Translations under genes and position numbers: made by a program
Part shown: in pieces, positions 12,545-24,072 of the stretch
How positions within the stretch are numbered: position 1 is the stretch's first letter
How the letters are laid out: every line of letters begins with the position of its first letter
Notes under the pieces: model-generated
Told to the model about the DNA's origin: nothing
The model's database searches: none
What the model saw: only the letters and a program-made list of their open reading frames with translations
Assembly (NCBI GenBank): GCA_028671895.1
Contig: CM053795.1
Coordinates: 9,755,501-9,819,500 of the forward strand
Direction of reading: 5' to 3'
DNA length: 64,000 bases
Source of the DNA: Oenanthe sinensis
Taxonomy: Eukaryota > Streptophyta > Magnoliopsida > Apiales > Apiaceae

Positions 12545-13316
12545 ATCATGCACATGCAGACTGAGAGGTGATATCAGTTATTTTTTACTATTACCTAAAG
12601 ATTGCTTCTACTTTCTGCATTTTAAATGCACAAATTTAATGTTGTAATTTTATACTATTTTTTATTTTACGAAAAATGAAGGTCCTTCTAAAATTTCTAT
12701 AGTGAGACTATAACTGATAGAAAATCGCCTGTCTACATTTCCGCACTTCCATACATCGGTCTTGTTTTGCTTAATTTTGTTGACAATGAGTTTTCATCGC
12801 ATCTTCATTCTCCTGATATGTAGTGATGCTCATGCGCTGCGGAATATATCATGCCCAGTTTCACCGATTGCTAGCCCTTTTCTGCATTCACAATCACCTC
12901 AGCTTATGAGCCCAAGGCCACTTGCTTCCCCAATATCAAGCCCCCGTGGCACATCTGGTTCGTCTACACCCCACAGTGGCGGCGGTGGTGCCGTTCCATT
13001 TCATCTTTCAAAGCAGTTACCAACTTACTTGCATGAAGGCATGGGAATGACTCTGAGGTCCCAAAACAGTTTCTACCCAAACAATGGTGTCTCCTACAAA
13101 GAGCTGAAGCCTGAACTATTCCAAGGGGCACCAAAAGCTTCTCATGTTTTCCAGGAAGCAATCCAATCTGAGAAGGGTTTTTTCAGGCATCAGTTTGGGC
13201 GGTCTGCACAAGGAGATGTGGGATTATACAATGGAGCGTTGTCAGCCAATCTAGTGTCGCCACCCCTGTTGAAAGATCAAGTCAAATCCATCAGTAGATC
13301 TGCGTGGAAAAATTAA
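7580..13316 (+). CDS. YDA: MAPKKK of the YODA (MEKK1-like) type
   Basis: Eleven coding exons: 7580-8115, 8249-8980, 9267-9354, 9465-9527, 9732-9892, 10120-10195, 11028-11087, 11168-11275, 11432-11653, 12405-12496, 12824-13316. They join in frame to 876 aa. The start MPSWWAKSSSKDANKK is the family N-terminus. Residues 1-400 are a Ser/Pro-rich regulatory region. The kinase domain runs from about 404 to 660, with Gly-loop GRGSFG at 410-415, Lys432 (AMKEV), HRDIKGAN at 526-533, DFG at 546-548 and APE at 570-572, so all catalytic residues are present. The C-terminal tail is Ser/Pro-rich. In Arabidopsis, YDA feeds MKK4/5-MPK3/6 in stomatal, embryo and inflorescence patterning; the same role is inferred here. 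The intron after 9527 begins GC (gcaagt) rather than GT, because only that boundary keeps frame and conserved sequence. Length is close to the family norm. Confidence 0.95.
12502..12544. repeat. Compound CT/CA microsatellite in a YODA-like intron
   Basis: A run of CT dinucleotides passes directly into CA dinucleotides, starting six bases after the donor of the last intron. It lies wholly in the intron. Confidence 0.9.
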
Positions 13317-14136
13317 TATAGGTTCACAATAGTTTTGAATAAACTTGCATCTGGCAGGAACTGTAATGGAAGGAGGTAGAACTTGTTCATCGTAGCACTG
13401 AGTCTCTACTCAACTTCTATATGGTTCGTTATATTAATCATATGTTCGTAATATTTGATCTTAATTAACATTAGATAATTGGCTATTAGCTGATGTGGGT
13501 GTTGGAAGATTTTGTTTTGCAGAACATATGCTCTGGAGCTCCAGCATTCAGTTGTTCCTTTCAGCCGCTGGAGAAAAAAGGTGTAAATGTTTTACTTATC
13601 ATGAATTTTGAATTAGGCTTCTGAACCTGCCTTCAATTCTGTCTCTTGACATCTAACGGGAGAACGCAGGAAACTTCCTCAATAGGAGCTACACTAAGAA
13701 TCTGGAATTTAGTGCACAAGGCTGTTTTAAGAACAATGTAAAATAATTATGCTCTGTAAGATGTACTCTGCCTCCTGGTTAACTGCCTTGTTAATACTCG
13801 TGTTTCAATCATATTATTTAACTTTAGTTTAAAAGGCTCATACTTTTGGGGAAGAACCGAAAATTATATGTTCGAATTTCAATTGAGATGCAAGTTGGAT
13901 AGTAAACATACAAGTACATAGTTATATTTATAAAATAGATGGTGTCAAAAAATAAAAAAGGAGTATTAAAAAATGAACATTCTTTTATTTCCAAGCTCAC
14001 GATATAACACCGCTACAAGTCATTAATGTAACTTTAATATAATTACACAATAAAAAAAACTCACAAAACAATAAGATAGATAAATTACTGACAAGGCACA
14101 CAAGAAATTGGAAAGTTTCATATAGGTCACTCAAAA
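13317..14136. other. 3' region between convergent YODA-like and SDR genes
   Basis: This holds the presumed YODA-like 3' UTR (gtaatg- and T-rich sequence to about 13800) and the SDR 3' UTR from the other side. A tttgcag acceptor-like site at 13516-13522 hints at a 3' UTR intron but cannot be confirmed. No other gene is seen. Confidence 0.4.
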
Positions 14137-16362
14137 TCATTTGGTCTCTGTAAAGGTCAAGCTGAACTCCCATAGCTTCTTGGCCACTTCTGGATCTCTT
14201 GCCATTTTGCTTGCTTTAGCCATGTTATTGTCCTCAAAATATTCACCGCTAACACCGTTAACTTTAGGGTTTAATGCCAAATAACATGTAGTTGAAGCTC
14301 CCTATATAAAAAACGAAACAAGAAATGACATTCATTTCCGGAACTTATAAAAGAGGATGTACAAGAACACCATAATAGAAGAAATGTGTCGACAATGCAA
14401 CAGAGTGCAATGAACATACCTGCGGAATATTTTTCAACAAGAATTGAGTACAAGCGAGGTAACCTGCATTATGCAAAGAACTGGTTGATTAATAATTTAA
14501 TATGAACGCATATGTCTAATAAGTAATATGATAAAGAGTGTGAGCTGAGTAGGTTCAAATACTTACAACCAAGAATGCCGCTATTTTGGCTGATATTAGT
14601 GGCAATAAGTCCAGGATGAAGTGAATTTGCAGTGACATTCGCGCCTTCCTCCTGATAAAAAAATTGTGAACAATCAATGAATGATGAATAAGTATATCAT
14701 ATAGATTGAATAAATTACAGTTTGACACTTTTCCTAATATCACTGATCTTGAAATGTAAGTGTGAAAGTGGTTGAAAATGATGCCTTGGTTCAATTCCAA
14801 TATCAACCATTTTGATGTTTACTTTTAAACAGACTCGGGAGTTGATGGTTCATTTACCTTCAAACGCCTTGTAAGCTCAGCACAGTGTAATATGTTACAG
14901 AGCTTTGATTGTCCATAGGCACTATTGGGATCGTAACTGTAATTTTCATTAAAACCAAGCAAAAGAGATCAAGTTAGATGTCTTGCATAGTCTATTATAT
15001 TGGAGTATTTGTGATGTGTAAAGCGGTGATATCTGCAATTAGCTACCTGTCTTTGTCATTGATTTTCTCAAAAAGAATTCCTTCTTTGTAAGTATAAGTG
15101 TGGAGTGTTGATGCAATGTTAACAATCCTTCCTTCCTTGCCACAATCTCGAGCAGTGTTTTTCATGGTATCCAACAATAGATTTGTCAAAAGAAATGGAC
15201 CCAAGTGGTTTACAGCAAATTGTTGTTCGATTCCGTCCTTTGAAAGTGTGAATGGAGGTGCCATGATCCCTGCATTGTTACTTCACAAAACCAAAACAAA
15301 AACAACAAACTTCTTCAGGTTCTAAACTTCAGACAGAGAAACTAAATACAAGAAATGTTATTGTAATGGATTTGAGTCCAAGTAGATTCTTACACTAGAA
15401 TATTCAGCGGAAGACCAGTGGCAATAAAAGCAGCAGCAAAGTTTCTAACGGATGCAAATGTGTTGAGATCTATTTCCATGACATCAATTTTGGCACCGGG
15501 GATTTTCTTGAGTATATCCTCTTTAACTTTTTCACCAGCCTTACAGTTCCTAACTCCCATGATTACATGAACACCGTGTAGAGCAAGGACTCTAGCGGTT
15601 TCTATTCCAATTCCATTTGATGATCCTGAGATTTAATTATACAGAGTGAATATCAGAGCGCTGTCGATTTCTCGTTAATAAGAAACACAATTTCAAGCAG
15701 GTAATGTCCAGACCAAGTTAGTTTCTTACAAGTGCCTCATATAATTCTCTCTTTTTATTATATGCATCAGATTCTTATGTTAGAATAACTATTTATCTTG
15801 AAATTCAACTTCATAGGTGTCCATAGATAATACTTCCAACTTTTCTTTTAAAGCATAGAAGCAGATCTCAAGGCCATCCTATATGTAAACAAAGACAAAA
15901 GCCTCAACAAAACAAATAGATCCAGAACCTTACTAAAAGTCAAAACTCGATTCTGCCACCAATATATTATCAAATTAAAATCTACTACTAATTTCTTCAA
16001 AATGATCAATCAATCAAATCTAGTTGGAGTCAAATTATTGTTAGTAAGAATTTAGTAAAATCAGTTCGAAGTAGACCACCTTATAAATCTTGGCCTCCAT
16101 CTAACAAACATCTTAACATACGATATTAATGAAAAAATTTAGATCATATATTTAGACTGCACCATATCATTAACAAAAACACTGATACACACACACACAC
16201 ACACACTAACACAGACAAACTGTGTGTGAAACATGCATGGGAAACAAGAAACTTACCAGTAACAATAGCAACAAGACCTTTGCCATCAACTCCTTTAGTA
16301 ACCTGCTCAGCTGTGGAACGAGCAGAGAAACCAGATTTTCCTTTTAATCCAAAAATCCACAT
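14137..16362 (-). CDS. Short-chain dehydrogenase/reductase, TIC32/retinol dehydrogenase-like (copy 1)
   Basis: Seven exons, read 16362-16257, 15625-15394, 15280-15047, 14936-14858, 14651-14567, 14463-14420, 14301-14137, giving 314 aa. The start MWIFGLKGKSGF is chosen over an upstream in-frame Met because it matches the family and the second copy. Rossmann cofactor motif TGSSNGIG lies at 35-42 and NNAG at 114-117. The catalytic set is Ser170 (NIAS), Tyr198 and Lys202 (YGQSK). These features define a classical NADP(H)-type SDR. Relatives are annotated as TIC32 or retinol/WW-oxidoreductase-like; the substrate is unknown and a plastid role cannot be shown from the sequence. All introns are GT-AG. 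A CA microsatellite lies in intron 1 near 16189-16206. A direct tandem paralogue follows at 20.5-22.8 kb. Confidence 0.92.
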
Positions 16363-17597
16363 ATTATCAAGTGATTTATAAATATCTCCGATATCAAACA
16401 AAATAATTCAACTCTTGAGTACAAACTTGTATAACTAGATAAATGTTCTTGATATTTTGTGTCAGCTACTATGAATGATCATGTGTATATATAGTAGTAT
16501 ATATGTAATGTATGTATGTTTAGACCAACCAGGTCATGTGTGACATAAGGACATTATTGCTGCGAGGAAACAAGTGGTTTTTACTTAGAAATGTTCATAT
16601 GGTCTTGAAAGGTTGACTTCAATTCTGGCGACTCGTTGTGCCAATTGCCTGTATTTTCTCATTTAATTTAACTTTTAATTGTTTGTCAAATTTTTTTTTA
16701 AACTTATAATTGCATTATTTTTTATATTGTGACAACGAATGATTCGAGACTTCCAGGGTAATAGGGCCAAATTTATTAAAATTTGTTGTGACATTGTGCA
16801 TTATTTTAAAATTTTATAATCTGAAAATGTTTTTAAAATCTTGCCTCATTTATTAGTGCTGTCTCTTCTGTTATTTATTTACTCTTCCTTTTTGTTTGTA
16901 CTGTGTAGATTACGGAACATAAATTCACTTAAAAAATTTTCTTAAAAAAAGCAGATTGATTCTAGACGTGGAGAACTAGGAAATGCAAAATGTTTAATTA
17001 CGAAGTTTATAGGGTGATTAGAAGATTTTACGGATTGCCGAACCACTTTGGCTAATATATAAATGTAACTGGGAAGGAAATAAATATTTAATATATATAC
17101 AAATCAATTAATTAGTATGCTTAAACTCAAATTTGATGATTAAAATAGATAGATAATAATTCAAGGCAAGGTCCACTTGTAAAGGCAGTGAGGGGATAAA
17201 AAAGCAGTCACATCACATAATTAAAATGTAGAGGATGAGCATGGGATGTACTCGTATTATGTATTAGATACGAGTATATTTCATGGAGTATTTGCTTATG
17301 CCCTCTCTATTTACGAAATGGTCTTGATGATGCATACATGAAGTATTAACCAGGGCGTTACTATTACACCTAACTTCCAACTGCTTATGCTGACTTACAA
17401 CTTACAAGTCTCTGTATTTCTCAGGAATTTTTCCTTTCTTCTTTATCCCAAACAAGACCAATATACATTTATAAATGAGGGTTAGTTGCTCACATGTCAT
17501 TTTACAACTTAAAAGTCTATATATATTATATAAATTTGAAAGAGTCTATATAAATTATATGATATAAAAGTCCTGTTTAATTTAGTTAATAATAATT

Positions 17598-17643
17598 TAT
17601 AAATTAGAATATATATATATATATATATATATTCTAATTTATA
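17598..17643. repeat. Perfect AT-rich palindrome
   Basis: Arms taaattagaat and attctaattta surround an alternating AT core. The whole 46 bases equal their own reverse complement and could extrude as a cruciform. It may mark a small element or simply an expanded AT repeat. Confidence 0.8.
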
Positions 17644-18327
17644 TATATGAGCATATTAAGTTAAGCATATGAGCATCTAGTTCTTGCTGGTTGTATTTTA
17701 GGGGGGTGATCTTCCACCCCATTTCTTTTCTGTTGCCGAGATTAATTTGATCTAGTAATGAAAGTTCGTTTTAAAAAAAAGAAACAAAATTGTAAAAATG
17801 TATTATTGCAACTCAAACATGTGTTTATATTGTTTGTTTACGTATGCAAACTTCTTGAAAGACTTTGGTGTTTTGTTTGGTTAATTCCTAACCACATAAA
17901 TTATAATTCAAATCAATCAATTTAGAAATAAATATTTCATTCTCTATCATATTTATTTTTTTCACAATTCTTAATATTGAAAATTTGTACTTACTTTTTT
18001 AAAAAAATCTTTTGTCCAACTTTCATTATTTTTCTTTAATTTCATTTGTTTCACAAAATTAAAGTTCATATCATTTTTTTTTGATTTTATATCAGTCAAC
18101 AATTCGTAACAAACTGATGAAAATTTAAGCTCTTAACTTGCAAAGTATAAGTAACGTATATATAAGCCAAACTAAAATGCTGGAAACATATCTGGACCCA
18201 CCTGACCAATTTGGTCCAAACGGTAACAATAATTTGTACTAAAAAATTATGGCAATTCCCATGATTATCTCAGTAATGATCATTAAACAGAGGACAGGGT
18301 GTTCTAGAGGGACGTGTTTTATGGACA

Positions 18328-18649
18328 TCATTATTCACTGTATAGTACACTAGTATATATGTATAGAGCAGTATCTTTTACGTCCCGTCTTATCTGATTC
18401 TTAACATATTTATGAGAGAGTCGGGTACTCATTTTAAAGGGCATATGTAAAATATAATTTCATAATTTATTTTTAAATTATTTTTTCTCTGAATACAAAT
18501 TTAAACATTCAATTTTTATTCAAAAATAAAAATTATAAAAATAAGTTATGTAATTATATTTTATACGTACGGGCCGGACACTCCCAAGCGTAAACTCATT
18601 ATTCACTGTATAGTACACTAGTATATATATATAGAGCAGTATCTTTTAC
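18328..18649. repeat. 54-bp direct repeat pair flanking about 214 bp
   Basis: The blocks at 18328-18381 and 18596-18649 differ at one base (tatatatg versus tatatata). The near identity implies a recent event, either local duplication with inserted sequence or recombination. The inner sequence has no coding potential. Confidence 0.75.
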
Positions 18650-19261
18650 TGTACTAAGGTTCACGATGTTTAAATAACCCTACGCATACATCATATGCGA
18701 GAGAATATTCTTCATCCGGCTTTTGCACTGGCACGGGCACTGGCACTGGTTTAGCGGTTTAGGATAGTCATTGACATTGGAACTAGTTTTGATTAGCTGG
18801 TACGAATGAGATTTTTAATTTATTTCAAGTACGAATGAGATTTTTAATTTTATACTAATTATTATAAATGATAAATATAATTATAACAATAGGACCGAAT
18901 CATAGGAGGAAATATAAAAGGAAAGATTCAATAAGAAACGTAATGCCTGACTGCCTGTATTAACTCTACTACTATTAAAATGAAGAAAATATCAATTCGC
19001 GTCAGCTGAGAGTTCATGTTATTGGGATCACACGGCCTTAGACTTCTAGAAACTTTTGTATCAACACATTATATTTGGCTATTTGCCGTTGGGTGAGACT
19101 GATTTTTAGTCTAAGATATAATCATTCCAACACGTTGTCACGCATAATAATTTACGAGTGCCAGGTAATATAGCCTACAATATATTGCTAATTTTTTATT
19201 TACTTATTCTGAAAGAAAAATGTAAGCAACTTATATAATGACAAAAGTTTTTTTGAGAAAA

Positions 19262-19580
19262 TATATTAGCCCCGTTTGTTACTAACTTATTAGTTAAAAA
19301 ATACATGCATTTTTTAACTTATAATAATAACTTATAAGAAATCACAAACGGACATATAGGCCCTCCCTGTTTGACAATCACTTTTTTCCGGAAAAAAGTA
19401 AGGATGTATGTACTTTTTTTGAAAATAAGTAACTTATTTTTTATTTTAAAAATAATATTTGGTTTTAAAATTCTAAAATAAATATTTATCTTTAAAAAAA
19501 TATGAAAATATGTAAAAAAAAATGAAATAAATAACTTATTTTAAGTTTAAGAAACCACAAACGACCACATAGTCTCAAGA
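19262..19580. repeat. MITE-like sequences with gtttgt / acaaac ends
   Basis: Two adjacent units have inverted ends: gccccgtttgtta paired with atcacaaacgga (about 19268-19352), and ggccctccctgtttga paired with accacaaacgacc (about 19360-19567). Such ends are common in plant hAT-like MITEs. Target duplications were not resolved, so boundaries are approximate. Confidence 0.35.
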
Positions 19581-20470
19581 TTATAATATCTATCTAATAG
19601 TTCCATTCTTTGGATTATTAATCTTTTTGTAAATTGTCCAATTTAATATTTATTTCTCATAAAGTTATTTAAAAAATTAATTTTTTGATATTAAATATAA
19701 CTTTCTTTCTATAAAATTAGTATAAATAAGTTAAAGATGTAAGAATTTTTGTCATTAAATAAAATTAATCTTTCCTATGATTTGATATAGATAAAAAAAA
19801 CCTATAGATTATATATATAAGAATTGTAGTTGAACATACGTGGGATTCAATATGTTTCCTAATATAACATGATAATATTGCTTCAACGAAAAGTAAAGAC
19901 CAGAATTAGTGGAAGATATGTTCCCCTCTAAAGTAAGTGAGAAACACACTCGAAACATTTTATTCGGGGTCGATATAATTTGTTGTAATTTAATTTGTAA
20001 TATATAAAATTTGTACCTTCTCACATAAACTCTGTCCCACTAATCTTATTCCGGTACTGGTAGTAAAGAGAAAGTATGCATAAACGTTGGGCTCCGAATC
20101 AATGAAAGTTTCTGTATATAAAAATTAGGAGGGGCTAGGCGGGGCCGGGAAAATACAAGAACAATAAGTGCTGAACAGCAAGAATCTGACACTGATACAT
20201 ACATACAGTACATAATTTAATTAAAGCACTTATATACCTTTTCCTAGAATTATGTTAAATAAAGAAGAAGGGTCACATGTAATCAAATATAAATGACATC
20301 ATAGATAATACATAGTGTTTTAAAAAATAATTTAGTATTAATCAACATTATAAATATACATATATCCTAAAAAATGTTACTTGTACTTGTGGAGTATATC
20401 ACACATTGGCACTGAATTTATCTTGTATGTGTGTGTATGCCTGTATGGTATAGGCACAGTCGATGAAATA

Positions 20471-21646
20471 TTAGTTGGGCTGAGACCGAGTCAAGCTCAT
20501 ACTGAAATCCCAGAGTTTCTTGGCCAGTTCAGGATCCGTAGCCAGGGTACTACTCGCCTTTAGACTTTTTAGGTTGTTTCCCATGAAATACTGACCAGTA
20601 ACACCTTTAACTTTAGGATTCAGTGCCACATAGCAAGTAGTTGATGCACCCTGTATGTAAACACCAAAATTCAATAGGACAGATTAGATTGAATTTAAGT
20701 TTAGAACATGTTCAATGTTACTATAATAATTAATTTTATGAAAGAATGTTAGAAGAAATATTTACCTGGTGCACGTTTTTAAACACAAGTTTCCCAGCCA
20801 CAAGCATAAACTCTGCAATTGAGCAGTCGATTAACTAGGCAAGCTATACATCCATATATAAAATTTGCTACAACTAACTTCCCTTGTGTGTGTGTGTGTG
20901 TGTCTGAATTGTGTAATGGTCTTCAGGGAGAAAATGTGCATGCACAAAGAAGATCCGCCTTCAAATCACTTCGGGTTTTTGTGTAATTACATGTATGTTT
21001 AAATTGTGAATGGTCTTTAGAGAAACACACAAAGGGTCAGAATACTTACTACTAACACTGCCTTGGTTTTTCATATTGTTTGTAGCAACAATGCCAGGAT
21101 GGAGTGAATTTGCAGTGATATTAATTCCTTCCTCCTAATGATGATGATGGCAGTTCAATTAAGATTATAAAGAATGTAATATGGCTAGCTGATGGATTAT
21201 AGCAAAAGATTAAGATTGTAACAAGTCACATATACTTCACCTTCAAGCGCCTTGAAAGCTCAAGAGTGTGCAGTATGGTACAGAGCTTTGATTGTCCATA
21301 TGCATCGGTGGGATTGTAACTGGAAAATAGTACATAGTAGTTGCAAAGTTTAAAAGAAGTTAAAATGTAAAACTTTATCACTTCAAAGCAACTATTACAT
21401 GTACACATTACCCATCACAACTGTCAATAAAAGACATAATAGTGAAGCGTTTGATGTTAAGTTACCAAGTCCTCAAGAACCTTCGATTAAAATTTGTTGG
21501 AGTTGAGGGCTACATTACCATGTTAAGTTAACAGACTATCCAGAAACATTAAGGTCTTAGGAGTATGGTTAATATGTACAGCATGCTTACATGTGTTAAT
21601 ACGTGATTTCCTAAACACTCATGCCACTCAACAACATAGAGTTCAA

Positions 21647-21681
<35 letters not shown>

Positions 21682-22775
21682 ATTTAGGCATCAATGTACA
21701 CCTTTCTTCATCATTGATTTTGTCAAAACGGATTCCTTCTTTGTATCCATAAGCGTGGAGAGCTGATCCTACATTGACAATTCTTCCTTCTATTCCGCTT
21801 TCACTTGCAGTGTTTTTCATTGTATCTAACAAAAGATTTGTCAAGAGAAATGGGCTTAAATGGTTAACTGCAAATTGCTGTTCAATTCCATCTTCAGAAA
21901 GGGTAAACGGAGGTGCATTAATCCCTGCATTGTTACTTGATGTGATGAAGAAAGATGTCAGATTTTTGTTTTGTTTGCGGCATATCAACAGAACAATACT
22001 AATAAATTCAGCTACTAAGGGCCAATACACTTCTTACTGATTTGTTGTGCCTTATAACATCAACATAACACTACATGTAATATTATACCTGGGACCTATA
22101 CAAAAGATACATAGGTCTTACACAAGGATGTTGAGGGGAAGAGACGAGGAGATATATTCTTGAGCAAATTTTCTGACAGAGGCCTGCGAGTTGAGGTCTA
22201 ATGCCATGACATCAATTTTCGCATCCTGCATTTTTCGGAGCAACTCTGTTTTCACTTTTTCACCAGCTTTCACATTTCTCACTGCCATTATCACATGTAC
22301 TCCACGTAATGCAAGGACACGTGCAGTCTCCAATCCAATCCCATTTGTTGATCCTAAATTCGAATATAAGATTAGCGCTAATTGAGGCACAAGACTAATG
22401 CCAAGAAGAACATACAAAGCTATCCCGTGACTGGCAGATATCCCTTTCTTGTTCAAATGTTATACTTACAGAATACATGACCATTTGAGTATTTAAATTT
22501 TTGCGGAACACAAAAAAATAAAATTAAAAAGGTTTAAATTTGCCATTCGATTAGAAACAATGCAAGACAAAATATCAAGTCATAACTGAATTGCTAATAT
22601 ACAAAATCTTATATATTAAATAAACGAAAGGAAAATTAGGAAAGAAAAGAGAGAAGAGAAAATGATTACCGGTAACAATAGCGGTGAGGCCACTTCCATC
22701 AACTCCTTTTGTGACATCCTCGGCTGTGTTATTGGAGGAGAAGCCAGATCTTCCTCTGAGTCCGAAAATCCACAT
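20471..22775 (-). CDS. Short-chain dehydrogenase/reductase, TIC32/retinol dehydrogenase-like (copy 2)
   Basis: Seven exons, read 22775-22670, 22353-22122, 21935-21702, 21319-21241, 21134-21050, 20812-20766, 20650-20471, giving 320 aa. Exons 1-5 have exactly the lengths of copy 1 (106, 232, 234, 79, 85 nt); exon 6 is 3 nt longer and exon 7 is 15 nt longer. The start is MWIFGLRGRSGF. The cofactor motif is TGSTNGIG at 35-42, with NNAG near 114-117, Ser170, Tyr198 and Lys202 all present, so the enzyme looks active. It lies head-to-tail with copy 1, so the pair arose by tandem duplication. A TG microsatellite (21651-21678) lies just inside intron 3. The C-terminus differs most between the copies, where SDRs usually bind substrate. 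Confidence 0.92.
21651..21678. repeat. TG microsatellite in SDR copy 2 intron 3
   Basis: An uninterrupted TG run of about 14 units (CA on the gene strand), ending 23 bases from the exon 3 donor. Confidence 0.9.
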
Positions 22776-24072
22776 TATCTTGATTATTTGATCTCTGGCT
22801 CCTTCCCTATATTTGTTTAGAGAAGGATGGGTTCCCTAAGGAAGGGATATTAGAGCTTAATGTTTCATTCTATCTTAGGGGCTTTGTATACCCATGAATT
22901 TTACGAACAAGATAATAGTGTGTTCTGGCCTCTAGGCTAGCTAAATCAATTTCCCGAAATTATAGGTTTGAACTAATATTGACCTCACGAACGTACTAGA
23001 TTCAAGCACAACTTAAAATGAGTATTAACTATATATAGGGTGCATGAAGGATTGAACTTTGAAGGCCATCAAAAAGTAGTTTAAAAATCTATCATATGAA
23101 TTGTGCATTATAAATGTATCATAATTTATGTTTCTGGCCTTTGTGCCATAAGAAATGGAACTTGACAGCAGTTGCCAAATTCAGGCGCAGAACAATTTCA
23201 GACGCATCCTTTGAAACTTCCTCCAAAGAAATTCCTCGTCTTTGCACGAGCATAACATTCAATAATGTTGCCATGATTATCACCCTCGTAGTAAAGAGTT
23301 TCACGTGGACTTAATTGGATCTTATATTACACTAACACGAGGCTTGTCCATTTGCAGTAAGTAAACTTACCCAAATGTCCGTCGGTATCCACAATATAAG
23401 GAGTAGTACTATAGAACAAATCAAGAAAGTCCCTACCCATCATTTTTTGTTCTCATCGGAAATGATTGGTTAACTATCGATCGTTAATGTATAATATTTT
23501 TCTGTTAACTTGTCGTAGCTAATTGCCATCCCTCAGTTTCAAGAGACCAATATACAGGAAGATGGTCTGTATTTAAAGATAAGAGTATTATACGTATAAA
23601 GCTAAAGTATAATATACAATTAAATTTAACACAATCTTCGTCCTTGTGAATTTGTTTGGAGCTACTATTGTTGTTTTAAGAGATGAGCTTGAAAGTGGTA
23701 TTAGCCAAGAGTTATTCGCATCAGATTGTGGATTCGTTCGATCTGTGTAGGAATGGACTAAAAGCTGCACTCGAACATTTTTTTAAAAAGAGAAAATCAA
23801 CACTGTCATACAACTAACACCTATAAAAATAATTAAATTAATCAAAATTGAACGACCATATAACAAAACAAACATCCTATTATGATTTAGATAAGTTACT
23901 AGAGAAGGAAACATGAAATATCCATGTCACGCTTACAATCCAAGTTCAAATTTCAGCATAGATAATTTACAAACATAATTAACATCTCACAGTTCATCCA
24001 CTGAGACTTGCAATACACAACTGACAAAAATATAGATGGGAAATGCATGGCTAAGCTGCAAAGACGGGAGGC
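22776..24072. other. Intergenic region between SDR copy 2 and the aquaporin gene
   Basis: It includes the SDR copy 2 promoter side and the aquaporin 3' UTR. A 61-aa open frame on the minus strand (23119-23304) starts with a hydrophobic stretch but matches nothing I know and has no visible gene context; I do not call it. Confidence 0.4.

Larger units (their letters stand above)
16363..20470. other. AT-rich intergenic region between the two SDR genes
   Basis: No gene recognised. It contains the SDR copy 1 promoter side (16363-16700), a perfect 46-bp AT palindrome at 17598-17643, a 54-bp direct repeat pair at 18328-18381 and 18596-18649, and MITE-like sequence near 19262-19580. Open frames here lack any family resemblance. 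Confidence 0.5.

Noticed and set aside
23119..23304. 61-codon minus-strand frame with a hydrophobic start, possibly a small secreted peptide
   Set aside because: No clear signal cleavage site followed by a known peptide motif, and no promoter or intron context; short frames of this size are common by chance.
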